The notes: generated by a model from the letters alone, not told the origin. A stretch of DNA of 64,000 nt from Methylococcus sp. Mc7 (GCF_019285515.1 NZ_CP079095.1:1488001-1552000), one strand, 5' to 3'. Numbered from the stretch's first letter, positions 17,352 through 26,670 are shown. Numbers and translations: made by a program.

Positions 17352-18339
17352 CGAACGAGCGCTCCAGGAGTTCCACGTCCACTTCCCCGGCATGGAAGCT
17401 GCGGCCGGAGTCCACGGTCGTGACGATCACGCCGGCCGGGCTGAACAGCATGGCATCGACCTTGAAGAAGTCGTATTTGTATTCCTTGAATACTTCGGCG
17501 AACGGCTTGCCGTAATCGCGCGAGACCGAGCTCGGCAGCTCGTTGGCCAGGGTTTCGGCGGCTTCGTCGCTGCCCTTGACGAACAGATGCACGCGTCCGC
17601 CGAACAGGATGGCGTCGTTGGTGCGGCCCATGGCCTTGATGAAGTTCGGGTGCGGCGGCGGGACCGGGGCGCAGCCGGTGCCGTCGATGATGTTCTCCAA
17701 CGGGAAGTGGAGGGCATGCGCCTTGTGCAGGGCGACTTCGAGCACCCGTGCCACCACCTGCATGCCGCCCGCCAGGCTGCTGGTCGGCGTGAGGATGACG
17801 GTGAGATGAGAGGGATCCAGCTTGCAGGCGCGGGCGATCTTGTCGGTGACCTCGACCGGCGGGATCTTGTCGACTTCCATCACGATCGCCGTTTCGGTAT
17901 GGCTGTCGCGGTAGTCCAGTTCCTTGTACAGCTCCTCCACCGGCTCTTCGTTGCCGTCCTTGATCTTGGTGGCCATGGCGCGCGCGGGTCCCGAGCCGAG
18001 GGCATAGAAGCCGTCCTTGCCTTCGCCATGCGAAAGGCTCCAGCCGGCGTATTGGCTGCCCAGACAGGCGATCACCGGGTTGGAAGTGTGGACGTTGACC
18101 ATCAGCGGCCATTTGGTGAAGGTGTCGGTATGGGTGAGGGTGACGCGCCCGAGCCCGCCCATGCAGATTTCGCCGATGAGGCGGCCGGCTTCCAGGCTGC
18201 CCGGCACCCTGATGCCGGCGTCGATGATGGTGCAGCCGTTGGGCAGCCGGTCGATCTGGAGGCGCAGCTTGTCGGCATAGGTGATCAGGTATTTGACGAT
18301 AGGCTGGCTGTGAGCATTGACGCTGACGCGATTCTGCAT
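17344..18339 (-). CDS. mch: Methenyltetrahydromethanopterin cyclohydrolase (Mch)
   Basis: The 331-residue enzyme interconverts methenyl-H4MPT and N5-formyl-H4MPT, between the methylene-H4MPT dehydrogenase step and the Fhc complex. Characteristic stretches are [66 protein letters not shown] and [14 protein letters not shown]. Length is normal. It is preceded by an ATP-grasp gene (24-base gap) and followed by the RimK-like gene in overlap, the same order seen in other H4MPT methylotrophs. The methylene-H4MPT dehydrogenase gene (mtdB) is not in the window. Confidence 0.96.
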   Translation of the reverse strand: MQNRVSVNAHSQPIVKYLITYADKLRLQIDRLPNGCTIIDAGIRVPGSLEAGRLIGEICMGGLGRVTLTHTDTFTKWPLMVNVHTSNPVIACLGSQYAGWSLSHGEGKDGFYALGSGPARAMATKIKDGNEEPVEELYKELDYRDSHTETAIVMEVDKIPPVEVTDKIARACKLDPSHLTVILTPTSSLAGGMQVVARVLEVALHKAHALHFPLENIIDGTGCAPVPPPHPNFIKAMGRTNDAILFGGRVHLFVKGSDEAAETLANELPSSVSRDYGKPFAEVFKEYKYDFFKVDAMLFSPAGVIVTTVDSGRSFHAGEVDVELLERSFGG

Positions 18340-18363
18340 GATGGTCCTCTTGAAAATAGGGAG

Positions 18364-19527
18364 TTACGGGTCTCTCGCGGGTCGGGTGCCGGGCGCGCAG
18401 GTGGCCGCGAGCTCGCCTGCGGCGGTCATCGTTCGCATGAGGGAGGTTTTCCGCGCGGCGAGGCTCAGAAGCACTTCGCTTTCGTCTGCTCCTTCGGCCG
18501 TGATCGTGCACAGCGGTGCGCCTTTCTCGATGCTGCATCCTGGGCTGGGCCGGTCCCGGCACCACACTGGCCATTCTAGTGTCCCAGGAGGTTCCACGTC
18601 ATGAGGGGCGTAGATGATTCGGAACGCGCGGGCCGGGAATGCGGGGAGGGCAAATTCGGGCAGCCCCTCGAGACAGGCGCGGATATGAAGCCCGGCCAGA
18701 CCGGATGGGAACTCGTCGTCGTAAAGCGCCATGGTGGCGCTGGGGCGCGGATTGAGTTCGAGCACACGGATTCCGCCATCCTCGTCCGTCATGAAGTCGA
18801 GGCTGTTCAGGCCGCGCAACCGCAGGGCCGGGACGAGCCCGGCCACAATCCCACGCACTGCCTCTCGTTGGAACGCGGCCAGCGATGTCCGGTTGATCGC
18901 TCCGGCAAACCGGAACGGCAGGTGCGGATCGGCTGCCGAGGTCCACAGGGTATTGAAACCGATGATTCTCGATTCCGCGCCATCGGCCAGAAACAAGGCC
19001 GACATGGGAGGCGTTTCCAGGCGACGCTGGAAGTATCCATCCGGCCTCGAGATTTCCGTATCGCGGGCGAAATTCACGGCGCCTCCACCCTCGCTGCCGC
19101 CATGCTTGACCAGCCAACCGCGAACGTCGCGGGGCGCGTCGAAGCGCGTTTCCGGGAAAGATATGCCCAGGCTGGAAAGGAGTGGAAAAAACAGGCGGGG
19201 CGTCTTTGCGAGGCGGACGGTTTCCGGGGCGTTGCCGGCGAGGACGCGTCCGCGGGCGAGGCATTCGATCACGCCGGGCAGGGAATCCAGGCCGCCACCG
19301 TAAAACGCGACGTCGGTGGGTTCCATCCGCTCGATGGCCGATCGCAGGGCGGAGGCGTCGAAGCCGCTCTTGCCGAGCGGCACGACCCGGCATTCGCGGC
19401 AGTGTTCCCGGGTGTCCAGGTCGCCGAATCCGTCGATCGCGAACGGCGTCCATCCTCCCCGCTTCAGCGAGCGGCCGAGGGTGGAGGCGGATGCCGCGAC
19501 CACCAGGGCGGAGCCGGCTTCCTGCAT
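18364..19527 (-). CDS. H4MPT-linked ATP-grasp protein of unknown substrate
   Basis: The 387-residue protein has a divergent ATP-grasp fold: WLVKHGGSEGGGAVNFA is the ATP-binding loop region and LNSLDFMTDEDGGIRVLELNPRPSATM carries the metal-binding Glu and Asn. The first 120 residues form a Rossmann-like pre-ATP-grasp domain (VVAASASTLGRSL). Relatives occur mainly beside mch and mptG in methylotrophs and methanogens. It is a probable carboxylate-amine ligase for a C1 cofactor, either polyglutamylating methylofuran or modifying dH4MPT. It starts 7 bases after the mptG stop and is surely in the same transcript. Confidence 0.8.
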   Translation of the reverse strand: MQEAGSALVVAASASTLGRSLKRGGWTPFAIDGFGDLDTREHCRECRVVPLGKSGFDASALRSAIERMEPTDVAFYGGGLDSLPGVIECLARGRVLAGNAPETVRLAKTPRLFFPLLSSLGISFPETRFDAPRDVRGWLVKHGGSEGGGAVNFARDTEISRPDGYFQRRLETPPMSALFLADGAESRIIGFNTLWTSAADPHLPFRFAGAINRTSLAAFQREAVRGIVAGLVPALRLRGLNSLDFMTDEDGGIRVLELNPRPSATMALYDDEFPSGLAGLHIRACLEGLPEFALPAFPARAFRIIYAPHDVEPPGTLEWPVWCRDRPSPGCSIEKGAPLCTITAEGADESEVLLSLAARKTSLMRTMTAAGELAATCAPGTRPARDP

Positions 19528-19534
19528 CTAGACG

Positions 19535-20527
19535 CTAGGCTTGGACGGGATCCGGCTCGGTGGCCGGTATCGCAAGCGTCACGTCGGCCCCCCGGTTGCG
19601 GGGCCGGGCGATCTTGAAATCGAGATACGCCGCGGTGTCCAGCGCGCCGGCCGCCGCCGTCAGCCGGCGCGCTTCCTGTTCGGAAGCGGCGAGACAAAAG
19701 CCCGTAGGCCCCCATGAGCTCTGGCCGACGCCCACCGCGCCTTGCGTCGCGAGCCAGTCGAGAGCGGCGGCGACGTCGGGGCTGGTGAAGCGCCCGCCTT
19801 GCGCGGGGGCGAAATAATCGCCCACGGATCGCTGGATTTCGGCGATGCCGGCGCCGAAGGTCTCGAGCCGGTTTTCCGCCAGGGCGGGCAGCGTCTGCAT
19901 CAGGATCAGATGGCTCAGGCGGGCGGCCTCCTGCTCCGGGAACGGTGGCAAAGCCCGGAACGCGTCGATTTCCTGCTTGCCGTGGAGTCCTTGCCCCCGG
20001 GAGTCGAACACCAGGATGAAGCGCCAGTCCTCCGGCACCGGCAACCGGGCGATCACCGGCGGACTGACGGTCTCCGGGCCGCGCCCGCCGTCGACGATGA
20101 GTCCGCCCTGTTCGAACGATGCCAGGCCGATGCCCGATCTCGCGCCCCTTTCGATGCGCGGAGCGAGATCCCTGGGCGTGAGCGGCAGCCCATAGGCCCG
20201 GATGAGCGCGCTGCCCAAGGCAAGAGCCATTTGCGTGCCGGATCCCAGACCGACATGCTCCGGAATCGCGGATTCGATTTCGACCGTGGCCGAGCCCGGC
20301 AGGCTCAAGGCGGCTTCGAGCTTTTCCAGGATGGCCAGTGCTTTTTCCGCCGACGGTCCGACAGCGCGCGGCTCTCGGCTCGGCCAAAGGCTCAGACGCG
20401 TCGATATGTCCTCGATCGCGACGCCGATGCTGCCGAATCTGCGCCCGAACGTGCCGGAGATGTCGATGAACCCGAGATGCAGGCGGGCGGGGGCGTGGAC
20501 ACGGACGCGGGGAGACGGTTTCGGCAT
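19535..20527 (-). CDS. mptG: Beta-ribofuranosylaminobenzene 5'-phosphate synthase (MptG)
   Basis: The 330-residue GHMP-kinase-fold enzyme condenses p-aminobenzoate with PRPP and releases CO2 and pyrophosphate, the first committed step of methanopterin synthesis. Seen are VHAPARLHLGFIDISG at the start, the GHMP loop IPEHVGLGSGTQMALALG (about residues 85-102), and GVGQSSWGPTGFCL toward the C-terminus. The ATG at 20527 is preferred over the in-frame ATG at 20605, whose extra residues are unconserved. It heads the minus-strand H4MPT operon and faces fhcB across 276 bases. Confidence 0.93.
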   Translation of the reverse strand: MPKPSPRVRVHAPARLHLGFIDISGTFGRRFGSIGVAIEDISTRLSLWPSREPRAVGPSAEKALAILEKLEAALSLPGSATVEIESAIPEHVGLGSGTQMALALGSALIRAYGLPLTPRDLAPRIERGARSGIGLASFEQGGLIVDGGRGPETVSPPVIARLPVPEDWRFILVFDSRGQGLHGKQEIDAFRALPPFPEQEAARLSHLILMQTLPALAENRLETFGAGIAEIQRSVGDYFAPAQGGRFTSPDVAAALDWLATQGAVGVGQSSWGPTGFCLAASEQEARRLTAAAGALDTAAYLDFKIARPRNRGADVTLAIPATEPDPVQA

Positions 20528-20614
20528 GGCGTTCGGAGGGTGATGCAGGGGCGATATCTGCGCCGGTCGGAGGGCTTGGCCCGTTCGGTCGACACGGCGC
20601 GGCAAAAGGTCTCT

Positions 20615-20643
20615 AGCCTAGAGGAATGGGACCGTTTTGTCGA
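20615..20643 (-). promoter_or_regulatory. Possible sigma-70 promoter for the mptG operon
   Basis: On the minus strand TCGACA (20638-20643) and TAGGCT (20615-20620) are separated by 17 bases, 5/6 and 3/6 matches to consensus. It lies 88 bases before the mptG ATG, in the divergent region shared with fhcB. Confidence 0.35.
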
Positions 20644-20678
20644 TTGTTCGCTCCCGTTCGGCAGGTTGGGGGGTCAAG

Positions 20679-20707
20679 TTGAAAAACGGGTCTGGATTCC
20701 CTATTCT
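20679..20707 (+). promoter_or_regulatory. Probable sigma-70 promoter for fhcBADC
   Basis: TTGAAA (20679-20684) and TATTCT (20702-20707) are separated by exactly 17 bases. The start of transcription would fall near 20714, giving a leader of about 90 bases before fhcB. The divergent mptG promoter candidate lies about 35 bases away, so a shared regulator is possible. Confidence 0.6.
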
Positions 20708-20803
20708 TGCCAGCCACGCGGATGGCTGCCTGTCCCCCGCCCACGATGACGGTGGACTCGGAACCACTTCAGACTCTCCATCAGAGCATATTAAGGAAAG
20801 GGC

Positions 20804-22075
20804 ATGACCGACAACACCTCGGCCAAGGTCTGGGACAACGTTCCCAGTCCGTTCTGCGGGATCGCCTCCGACGACCTGAAAATCGAGGTTTCCGGCTCGA
20901 GCGTGCGGGTGCTGGCGAATGGCGATGCCGTCACGATTCCCGGTTTCGAGCAGCCCGTGACCGATACCGCTCCCCGTATTGCCGGCAAGCCGGCTTCCCT
21001 GGACGAAGCGGTGCGGCGGGCGGCGGCGATTCTGAAGGATGCCAGGCTGCCGGTATTCAGCGGCTTCGGAACCGACGTCAACGATACTCGTGCCGCGCTC
21101 GCGCTGATCGACAAGGCCTGCGGCGTGTTCGATCAGGCCCGCGCCGGCGGCGGCGTCCGCAACCTGCTGGTGCTGGCCGATTCGGGTTGGATCGCGACGA
21201 CGCTGGCCGAGGTGAAGAACCGGGTCGAAGTCCTCCTGGTTTTCGGCAGCGATGTCGAGGCCGCCTTCCCCCGCTTTTTCGAGCGCTTCGTCTGGAACAA
21301 GGAGACCCTGTTCGGGCAGGATCCCGCCAAGCGGGAAGTGATCTGTCTCGGCCGGGCTCCAACCGGCGATGCGGCTGTATCGCCCGACGGGCGTCGTCCG
21401 CAGGTGATCGAATGCGCCCCTCAACATCTGCCGGAGCTCGCCGCTGCGCTGTCGGCCCTTGCGCGGGGCGCATCGCTCCAGGCCGAATCGGTGGGCGGCG
21501 TGCCGGTCGAGGTGCTGCAGGGCGTCGTGGACCGGCTGAAGCGGTCGAGCTACAGCGTCGTGACCTGGGTGGCGGGGCAGCTCGATTTCCCCCATGCCGA
21601 TCTGACGGTGCAGCAGGTTTGCCAGACGGTGACCGCGCTCAACAAGGAAACCCGCGCCGCGGTCCTGCCTCTGGGCGGACAGGACGGCGACAGGACCGCC
21701 AGTCAGGTCTGCGCCTGGCTGACCGGCTATCCCACCCGGGTGAGTTTCGCCCGCGGCTTCCCCGAATACGACCCGTACCTCAACGATGCCGCCCGTTTGC
21801 TGCAGGAGGGTGAGGCCGATGCGCTGGTCTGGGTGTCGAGCCTCTCGGTGGCGCCGCCGCCGGCGGCAGAGGTGCCGACCGTGGTGATCGGCCGCTCCGG
21901 CATGCAGTTCGACAAGGAGCCGGAGGTGTTCATTCCCGTGGGTGTTCCGGGTATCGACCATGCCGGCCACATGTACCGCTGCGACAACGTCGTGGCCATG
22001 CCGCTCTATCCGCTGCGCGACTGCGGGCTGACAAGCGCTGCCGCCGTGCTGACGGCGATCGAGCAGTCGCTCTAG
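20804..22075 (+). CDS. fhcB: Formyltransferase/hydrolase complex subunit B (FhcB)
   Basis: The 423-residue protein is related to FwdB/FmdB, the molybdopterin subunit of archaeal formylmethanofuran dehydrogenase. In methylotrophs the FhcABCD complex instead transfers formyl from H4MPT to the furan cofactor and hydrolyses it to formate, and FhcB has lost the redox centre. This is visible: the N-terminal cluster motif CxxCxxxC is reduced to SPFCGIASDDL with one Cys, and no Cys or Sec ligand loop is seen in the middle. Other family blocks (LVFGSDVEAAFPRF, VTWVAGQLDFPHAD) remain. The ATG follows AAGGAAAGG. First gene of the operon; 28 bases before fhcA. Confidence 0.92.
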   Translation: MTDNTSAKVWDNVPSPFCGIASDDLKIEVSGSSVRVLANGDAVTIPGFEQPVTDTAPRIAGKPASLDEAVRRAAAILKDARLPVFSGFGTDVNDTRAALALIDKACGVFDQARAGGGVRNLLVLADSGWIATTLAEVKNRVEVLLVFGSDVEAAFPRFFERFVWNKETLFGQDPAKREVICLGRAPTGDAAVSPDGRRPQVIECAPQHLPELAAALSALARGASLQAESVGGVPVEVLQGVVDRLKRSSYSVVTWVAGQLDFPHADLTVQQVCQTVTALNKETRAAVLPLGGQDGDRTASQVCAWLTGYPTRVSFARGFPEYDPYLNDAARLLQEGEADALVWVSSLSVAPPPAAEVPTVVIGRSGMQFDKEPEVFIPVGVPGIDHAGHMYRCDNVVAMPLYPLRDCGLTSAAAVLTAIEQSL

Positions 22076-22103
22076 CGCCTGCTTCCTTGGGAGACTCGAA
22101 ATC

Positions 22104-23771
22104 ATGCTGATCAAGCTTACGGGCGGCACCGTCTACGATCCGGCGAACGGCGTCAACGGCCAGGTGCGCAACCTTTTCATCCGCGACGGCAGGATCGTCC
22201 ACTCACTGAACGGCGCCACGCCGGATCAGGAGTACGACCTGCGCGGCAAGGTGGTGTTGGCCGGCGCCATCGACATGCACACCCACATCGGCGGCGGCAA
22301 GGTGACCATCGCCCGCAACCTCCTGCCGGAAGACCACCGCGCCGACCCCGAGCCGCGCCGGGGCCTGATGCGGGCGGGCTGCGGCCATGCCGCGCCTTCG
22401 ACCCTGACCACCGGTTACCGCTACGCCGAGATGGGCTACACCGCCGGTTTCGAACCCGCCGTGCTGCCGATCAACGCGCGCCAGGCGCACATGGAAATGG
22501 CCGATGTCCCATTACTGGACGTCGGCGGCTACGTGATGCTGGGGAGCGACGATTTCTTCCTGCGGCTCTTGTCCTCGGGCAGCGACCAGCAACTCATCAA
22601 CGACTACGTCGCCTGGACGATCCGTTCCGCCAAGGCGATCGGCATCAAGGTCGTCAATCCCGGCGGCATCAGCGCCTTCAAGTTCAACCAGCGCATGCTC
22701 GATCTGGACGAAAAGCACGTGTACTACGGCGTGACGCCCCGGCAGATTCTGAAGTCGCTGGCGCGTGCCGTGCACGAGCTGGGCGTGCCGCATCCGCTGC
22801 ACGTCCACGGCTGCAACCTCGGCGTGCCGGGCAACGTCGAGACCACGCTGAACACCATCAGCGGCATCGAAGGCTTGCCGATGCACCTGACCCACATCCA
22901 GTTCCACAGCTACGGCGTCGAGGGCGACCGCAAGTTCTCCTCCGGCGCGGCGCGGATCGCCGAGGCCATCAACGCCAACAAGAACATCACGATCGACGTC
23001 GGCCAGATTCTGTTCGGCCAGACCGTGACGGCTTCGGGCGACTCGATGCGTCAGCATGCCAACGCCGGCCATGCCCACCCCGACAAATGGGTCTGCATGG
23101 ACATCGAATGCGATGCCGGCTGCGGCGTGGTGCCGTTCAAGTACCGCGACAAGAACTTCGTCAACGCGCTGCAGTGGTGCATCGGCCTGGAAACCTTCCT
23201 GCTGATCGACGATCCCTGGCGCGTGTTCCTGACCACGGACCATCCCAATGGCGCACCGTTCACCACCTATCCGCATCTGATCCGGCTGCTGATGGACAAG
23301 AGCTTCCGCAATGACATGCTGGCCACGGTCAATCCGGAAGCGGCGGCGCTGAGTACGCTTGGCTCGATCGACCGTGAATATTCCTTATATGAGATCGCCA
23401 TCATGACCCGGGCCGGTGCGGCCAGGCTGCTGGGGCTGACCGACCGCGGCCATCTCGGGGCGGGTGCGGCGGCGGACATCACCGTCTACACCGACCAGGC
23501 CGACAAGGAAAAGATGTTCACCCGGCCGGATTACGTCTTCAAGGACGGCGAACTGGTCGTGCGCAACGGCGAGGTCGTCAAGGTCGTGTGGGGCAATCTG
23601 CACATCGTCCAGCCGGAATTCGACAGCGGCGTCGAGGCGCGGTTGCGCGATTACTTCGACCGCTACCACACCATGAAGCTCGACAATTTCGTCATCAACG
23701 ATTGGGAAATCGAGGGCGATGGCCGCAGCAAGATCCTCGTCCATCCCTGCCATCAGGGGGCACGGTCATGA
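22104..23771 (+). CDS. fhcA: Formyltransferase/hydrolase complex subunit A (FhcA)
   Basis: The 555-residue amidohydrolase-family subunit hydrolyses the formyl-furan cofactor to formate. The metal-binding AIDMHTHIGGGKV is at about residues 54-66. Further candidate ligands are HVHGCNLG, LTHIQFHSYG and the Asp in FLTTDHPNGAPF. The N-terminal GTVYDP and C-terminal GHLGAGAAADITVY blocks are the usual small beta-sandwich of the superfamily. Length matches archaeal FwdA. Its TGA overlaps the fhcD ATG by 4 bases. Confidence 0.94.
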   Translation: MLIKLTGGTVYDPANGVNGQVRNLFIRDGRIVHSLNGATPDQEYDLRGKVVLAGAIDMHTHIGGGKVTIARNLLPEDHRADPEPRRGLMRAGCGHAAPSTLTTGYRYAEMGYTAGFEPAVLPINARQAHMEMADVPLLDVGGYVMLGSDDFFLRLLSSGSDQQLINDYVAWTIRSAKAIGIKVVNPGGISAFKFNQRMLDLDEKHVYYGVTPRQILKSLARAVHELGVPHPLHVHGCNLGVPGNVETTLNTISGIEGLPMHLTHIQFHSYGVEGDRKFSSGAARIAEAINANKNITIDVGQILFGQTVTASGDSMRQHANAGHAHPDKWVCMDIECDAGCGVVPFKYRDKNFVNALQWCIGLETFLLIDDPWRVFLTTDHPNGAPFTTYPHLIRLLMDKSFRNDMLATVNPEAAALSTLGSIDREYSLYEIAIMTRAGAARLLGLTDRGHLGAGAAADITVYTDQADKEKMFTRPDYVFKDGELVVRNGEVVKVVWGNLHIVQPEFDSGVEARLRDYFDRYHTMKLDNFVINDWEIEGDGRSKILVHPCHQGARS

Positions 23772-24664
23772 TCATCAACGGCGTACACATCGACGAGACT
23801 TTCGCCGAGGCCTTCCCGATGCGCGCCACGCGCGTGATCGTCACGGCCCAGAATCTCAAATGGGCCCAGCACGCGGCCCAGGCCATGACGGGCTTCGCGA
23901 CCTCGGTCATCGCCTGCGGCTGCGAAGCCGGCATCGAGCGGGAGCTCGATCCCGCCGAAACTCCGGATGGACGTCCTGGCGTATCGGCGCTGCTGTTCGC
24001 CATGGGCGGCAAGGGGCTGGCGAAGCAGCTCGAGACCCGGGCCGGGCAGTGCGTGCTGACCTCGCCCACCTCCGCGCTGTTCGCCGGTTTAGATGAAGGC
24101 GAACAGATTCCTTTGGGGAAGAATCTGCGTTATTTCGGCGACGGCTTCCAGATTTCCAAGCGGATCGGCGGCAAGCGCTATTGGCGCGTGCCGGTCATGG
24201 ACGGCGAGTTCCTCTGCCAGGAAACCACCGGGATGATCAAGGCGGTCGGCGGCGGCAATTTCCTCATCCTGGCCGAATCGCAGCCCCAGGCGCTGGCGGC
24301 GTGCGAGGCGGCGATCGATGCCATGCGCAGGATACCCAACGTCATCATGCCGTTCCCCGGAGGCGTCGTCCGTTCGGGTTCCAAGGTCGGCTCCAAGTAC
24401 AAGACCTTGCCGGCATCGACCAACGACGCCTTCTGCCCGACCTTGAAGGGACAAACGCGGACGGAGCTGTCGCCGGAAATCGAGTCGGTGATGGAGATCG
24501 TGATCGACGGCTTGAGCGATGCCGATATCGCCAAGGCGATGCGCGCAGGCATCGAGGCGGCCTGCGGACTGGGTGCGGCCAACGGCATCCGGCGCATCAG
24601 CGCCGGCAACTACGGCGGCAAGCTCGGGCCGTTCCTGTTCCACCTCCGCGAAATCATGGCTTGA
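23768..24664 (+). CDS. fhcD: Formylmethanofuran:H4MPT formyltransferase (FhcD/Ftr)
   Basis: The 298-residue subunit moves the formyl group between N5-formyl-H4MPT and the furan cofactor. Typical stretches are MIINGVHIDETFAEAFPMRA at the start, SVIACGCEAGIE, RVPVMDGEFLCQE, MPFPGGVVRSGSKVGSKY, and ISAGNYGGKLG near the end. The ATG at 23768 overlaps the fhcA stop; the open frame extends further upstream inside fhcA but without family similarity. Size equals archaeal Ftr. Confidence 0.95.
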   Translation: MIINGVHIDETFAEAFPMRATRVIVTAQNLKWAQHAAQAMTGFATSVIACGCEAGIERELDPAETPDGRPGVSALLFAMGGKGLAKQLETRAGQCVLTSPTSALFAGLDEGEQIPLGKNLRYFGDGFQISKRIGGKRYWRVPVMDGEFLCQETTGMIKAVGGGNFLILAESQPQALAACEAAIDAMRRIPNVIMPFPGGVVRSGSKVGSKYKTLPASTNDAFCPTLKGQTRTELSPEIESVMEIVIDGLSDADIAKAMRAGIEAACGLGAANGIRRISAGNYGGKLGPFLFHLREIMA

Positions 24665-24698
24665 ACGCCGTCCGGCCCCGGCCAACAAGGAATCGACT

Positions 24699-25511
24699 AT
24701 GACTGCTTTGACCTTTACGCTGAAGTCGCCGCTGCAGCAGCGGCTCGACGTCTCTCCGCTCGTTCCGGACCTTCTGTTGGGCAAGTCGCAAAAGGAAGTC
24801 GCCGCGCTGACCCTGCAATACGGCAATCGCCGGATCGCCGCGGGGGAACTGTTCGCTGTCGAAGGAGACGATGCGGAGTCGGTCCGTATTTCCGGCTCGC
24901 CGAAACTCGACTTCGCCGGCAGGGCGATGACGCGGGGTTCCCTCATCATAGAAGGCGATGCCGGGGCTTATCTCGGCATGCACATGAAAGGAGGGCGTTT
25001 GTGCGTCTCAGGTTCGGCCGGCCTGTACGCGGCGTGCGAGCTCAAGGGCGGCATCGTCGAGATATCCGGAAACGCCGGCGACCTGCTCGGGGGCGCTCTT
25101 CCCGGCAACAAGAAGGGCATGTCGGAAGGTGTCGTGATCGTCCGTGGCGATGCCGGAGATCGTGTCGGCGACCACATGCGACGCGGCTCGATCCTGATCG
25201 AAGGCAATGCCGGGACGTATCTCGGGGCCCGGATGACGGCCGGCACGATCGCCGTACAGGGGCGCATCGGCGCCTGTGCCGGCTATGCCATGAAGCGCGG
25301 AACCCTGTTGCTGTACGGTTCCCCGGCGGCCATCGGCGCCACCTTCAACGACTGCGGCCTGCATACCCTGGGTTTCCTGCCTTTGCTCCTCAAGGGTTAC
25401 CAGGGTTTGAACACCTGCTTCTCCGACCCTCAGGCACGCCGGGCGCGCGTGCGGCGTTTGGCCGGGGACCTGTCGGTCCAGGGCAAGGGCGAAATCCTCC
25501 TGGTCGCTTGA
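24699..25511 (+). CDS. fhcC: Formyltransferase/hydrolase complex subunit C (FhcC)
   Basis: The 270-residue protein is a FwdC-type right-handed beta-helix, related to the C-terminal domain of glutamate synthase. Repeats of the form GxxGxxxGxxM/L are easily seen: RGSLIIEGDAGAYLGMHMKG, SGNAGDLLGGALPG, RGDAGDRVGDHMRRGS and EGNAGTYLGARMTAGT. It holds the complex together; no catalytic role is known. The ATG follows AAGGAATCG after a 34-base gap from fhcD. Last gene of fhcBADC. Confidence 0.93.
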   Translation: MTALTFTLKSPLQQRLDVSPLVPDLLLGKSQKEVAALTLQYGNRRIAAGELFAVEGDDAESVRISGSPKLDFAGRAMTRGSLIIEGDAGAYLGMHMKGGRLCVSGSAGLYAACELKGGIVEISGNAGDLLGGALPGNKKGMSEGVVIVRGDAGDRVGDHMRRGSILIEGNAGTYLGARMTAGTIAVQGRIGACAGYAMKRGTLLLYGSPAAIGATFNDCGLHTLGFLPLLLKGYQGLNTCFSDPQARRARVRRLAGDLSVQGKGEILLVA

Positions 25512-25708
25512 CCCTCGCGGTCCTGTCCGGCCTCGCCGGACTTCCAGGCGCCCTGTCGCAAGCCGCCAGGAGGCCCTGGCTCCCGCCAGTCCGGATGGCG
25601 GCGGGGCGTTTCGTCCCACGCCGCCCGTTACCTTTTCCCATCCATGGGCGCAGATTCATGAAGTTAGCTCACGGCGGCGAACCTGCGTCAAAATGCCGCA
25701 GATTTTTC

Positions 25709-25736
25709 TTGACAGCCTCGGGGCGGGTGATAGACT
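25709..25736 (+). promoter_or_regulatory. pmoC promoter in the 366-base fhcC-pmoC gap
   Basis: A perfect TTGACA (25709-25714) and TAGACT (25731-25736) are separated by 16 bases, a strong sigma-70 promoter. Transcription would begin near 25743, leaving a leader of about 135 bases before pmoC. The rest of the gap (25512-25877) holds a short palindrome just after fhcC (GTCCGGC/GCCGGAC) but no T-run terminator and no gene. A two-codon-frame mini-ORF starting at 25798 ends after six codons and is probably not meaningful. Confidence 0.7.
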
Positions 25737-25877
25737 GCGACGCACCAAAAGGGCCGGCCAGCCTGAGGGCTGCGGTTCTGAGGGGTGGCAAGGATGCATG
25801 AACCAAGCAGGGAAGTGAGAGAAGATTCACCGGGCAATGCGCCGGTGTTTACGTCGATATAACAGTTGGAGGTAAAA

Positions 25878-26660
25878 ATGGCAGCAACAACTTTGGGTGG
25901 TGCAGCCGCGGCCGAAGCGCCGATGCTGGACAAGAAGTGGCTCACATTCGCGTTGGCGATCTACACCGTGTTCTACATGTGGGTGCGCTGGTACGAAGGC
26001 GTCTACGGCTGGTCCGCCGGCCTGGATTCGTTCGCGCCGGAGTTCGAAACCTACTGGATGAACTTCCTGTACACCGAGATCGTCCTGGAAATCGTGACGG
26101 CTTCGATCCTGTGGGGTTACCTCTGGAAGACCCGCGACCGCAACCTGGCCGCGCTGACCCCGCGTGAAGAGCTGCGCCGCAACTTCACCCACCTGACCTG
26201 GCTGGTGGCCTACGCCTGGGCCCTCTACTGGGGCGCTTCCTACTTCACCGAGCAGGACGGCACCTGGCATCAGACGATCGTGCGCGACACCGACTTCACC
26301 CCGTCGCACATCATCGAGTTCTATCTGAGCTACCCGATCTACATCATCACCGGCTTTGCGGCGTTCATCTATGCCAAGACGCGTCTGCCGTTCTTCGCGA
26401 AGGGCATTTCGCTGCCGTACCTGGTGCTGGTGGTGGGTCCGTTCATGATTCTGCCGAACGTGGGTCTGAACGAATGGGGCCACACCTTCTGGTTCATGGA
26501 AGAGCTGTTCGTGGCGCCGCTGCACTACGGCTTCGTGATCTTCGGCTGGCTGGCGCTGGCCGTCATGGGCACGCTGACCCAGACCTTCTACAGCTTCGCT
26601 CAGGGCGGACTGGGACAGTCCCTCTGTGAAGCCGTGGACGAAGGCTTGATCGCGAAATAA
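25878..26660 (+). CDS. pmoC: Particulate methane monooxygenase subunit C (PmoC)
   Basis: The 260-residue integral membrane subunit of pMMO has about six membrane helices. The conserved metal-site residues in the membrane are visible as Asp127 and His131 (EQDGTWH) and His144 (TPSHIIEF), equivalent to the Asp/His/His site of solved structures. The ATG at 25878 is set by a perfect GGAGG 5 bases upstream; an in-frame stop at 25860 rules out a longer protein except for a TTG at 25866. First gene of pmoCAB. M. capsulatus carries two near-identical pmoCAB copies, so this should be one of them. Confidence 0.97.
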   Translation: MAATTLGGAAAAEAPMLDKKWLTFALAIYTVFYMWVRWYEGVYGWSAGLDSFAPEFETYWMNFLYTEIVLEIVTASILWGYLWKTRDRNLAALTPREELRRNFTHLTWLVAYAWALYWGASYFTEQDGTWHQTIVRDTDFTPSHIIEFYLSYPIYIITGFAAFIYAKTRLPFFAKGISLPYLVLVVGPFMILPNVGLNEWGHTFWFMEELFVAPLHYGFVIFGWLALAVMGTLTQTFYSFAQGGLGQSLCEAVDEGLIAK

Positions 26661-26670
26661 GGAACTGTCA

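Noticed and set aside
25798-25818. Mini-ORF in the pmoC leader
   Set aside because: Six codons with no ribosome-binding site; likely chance.
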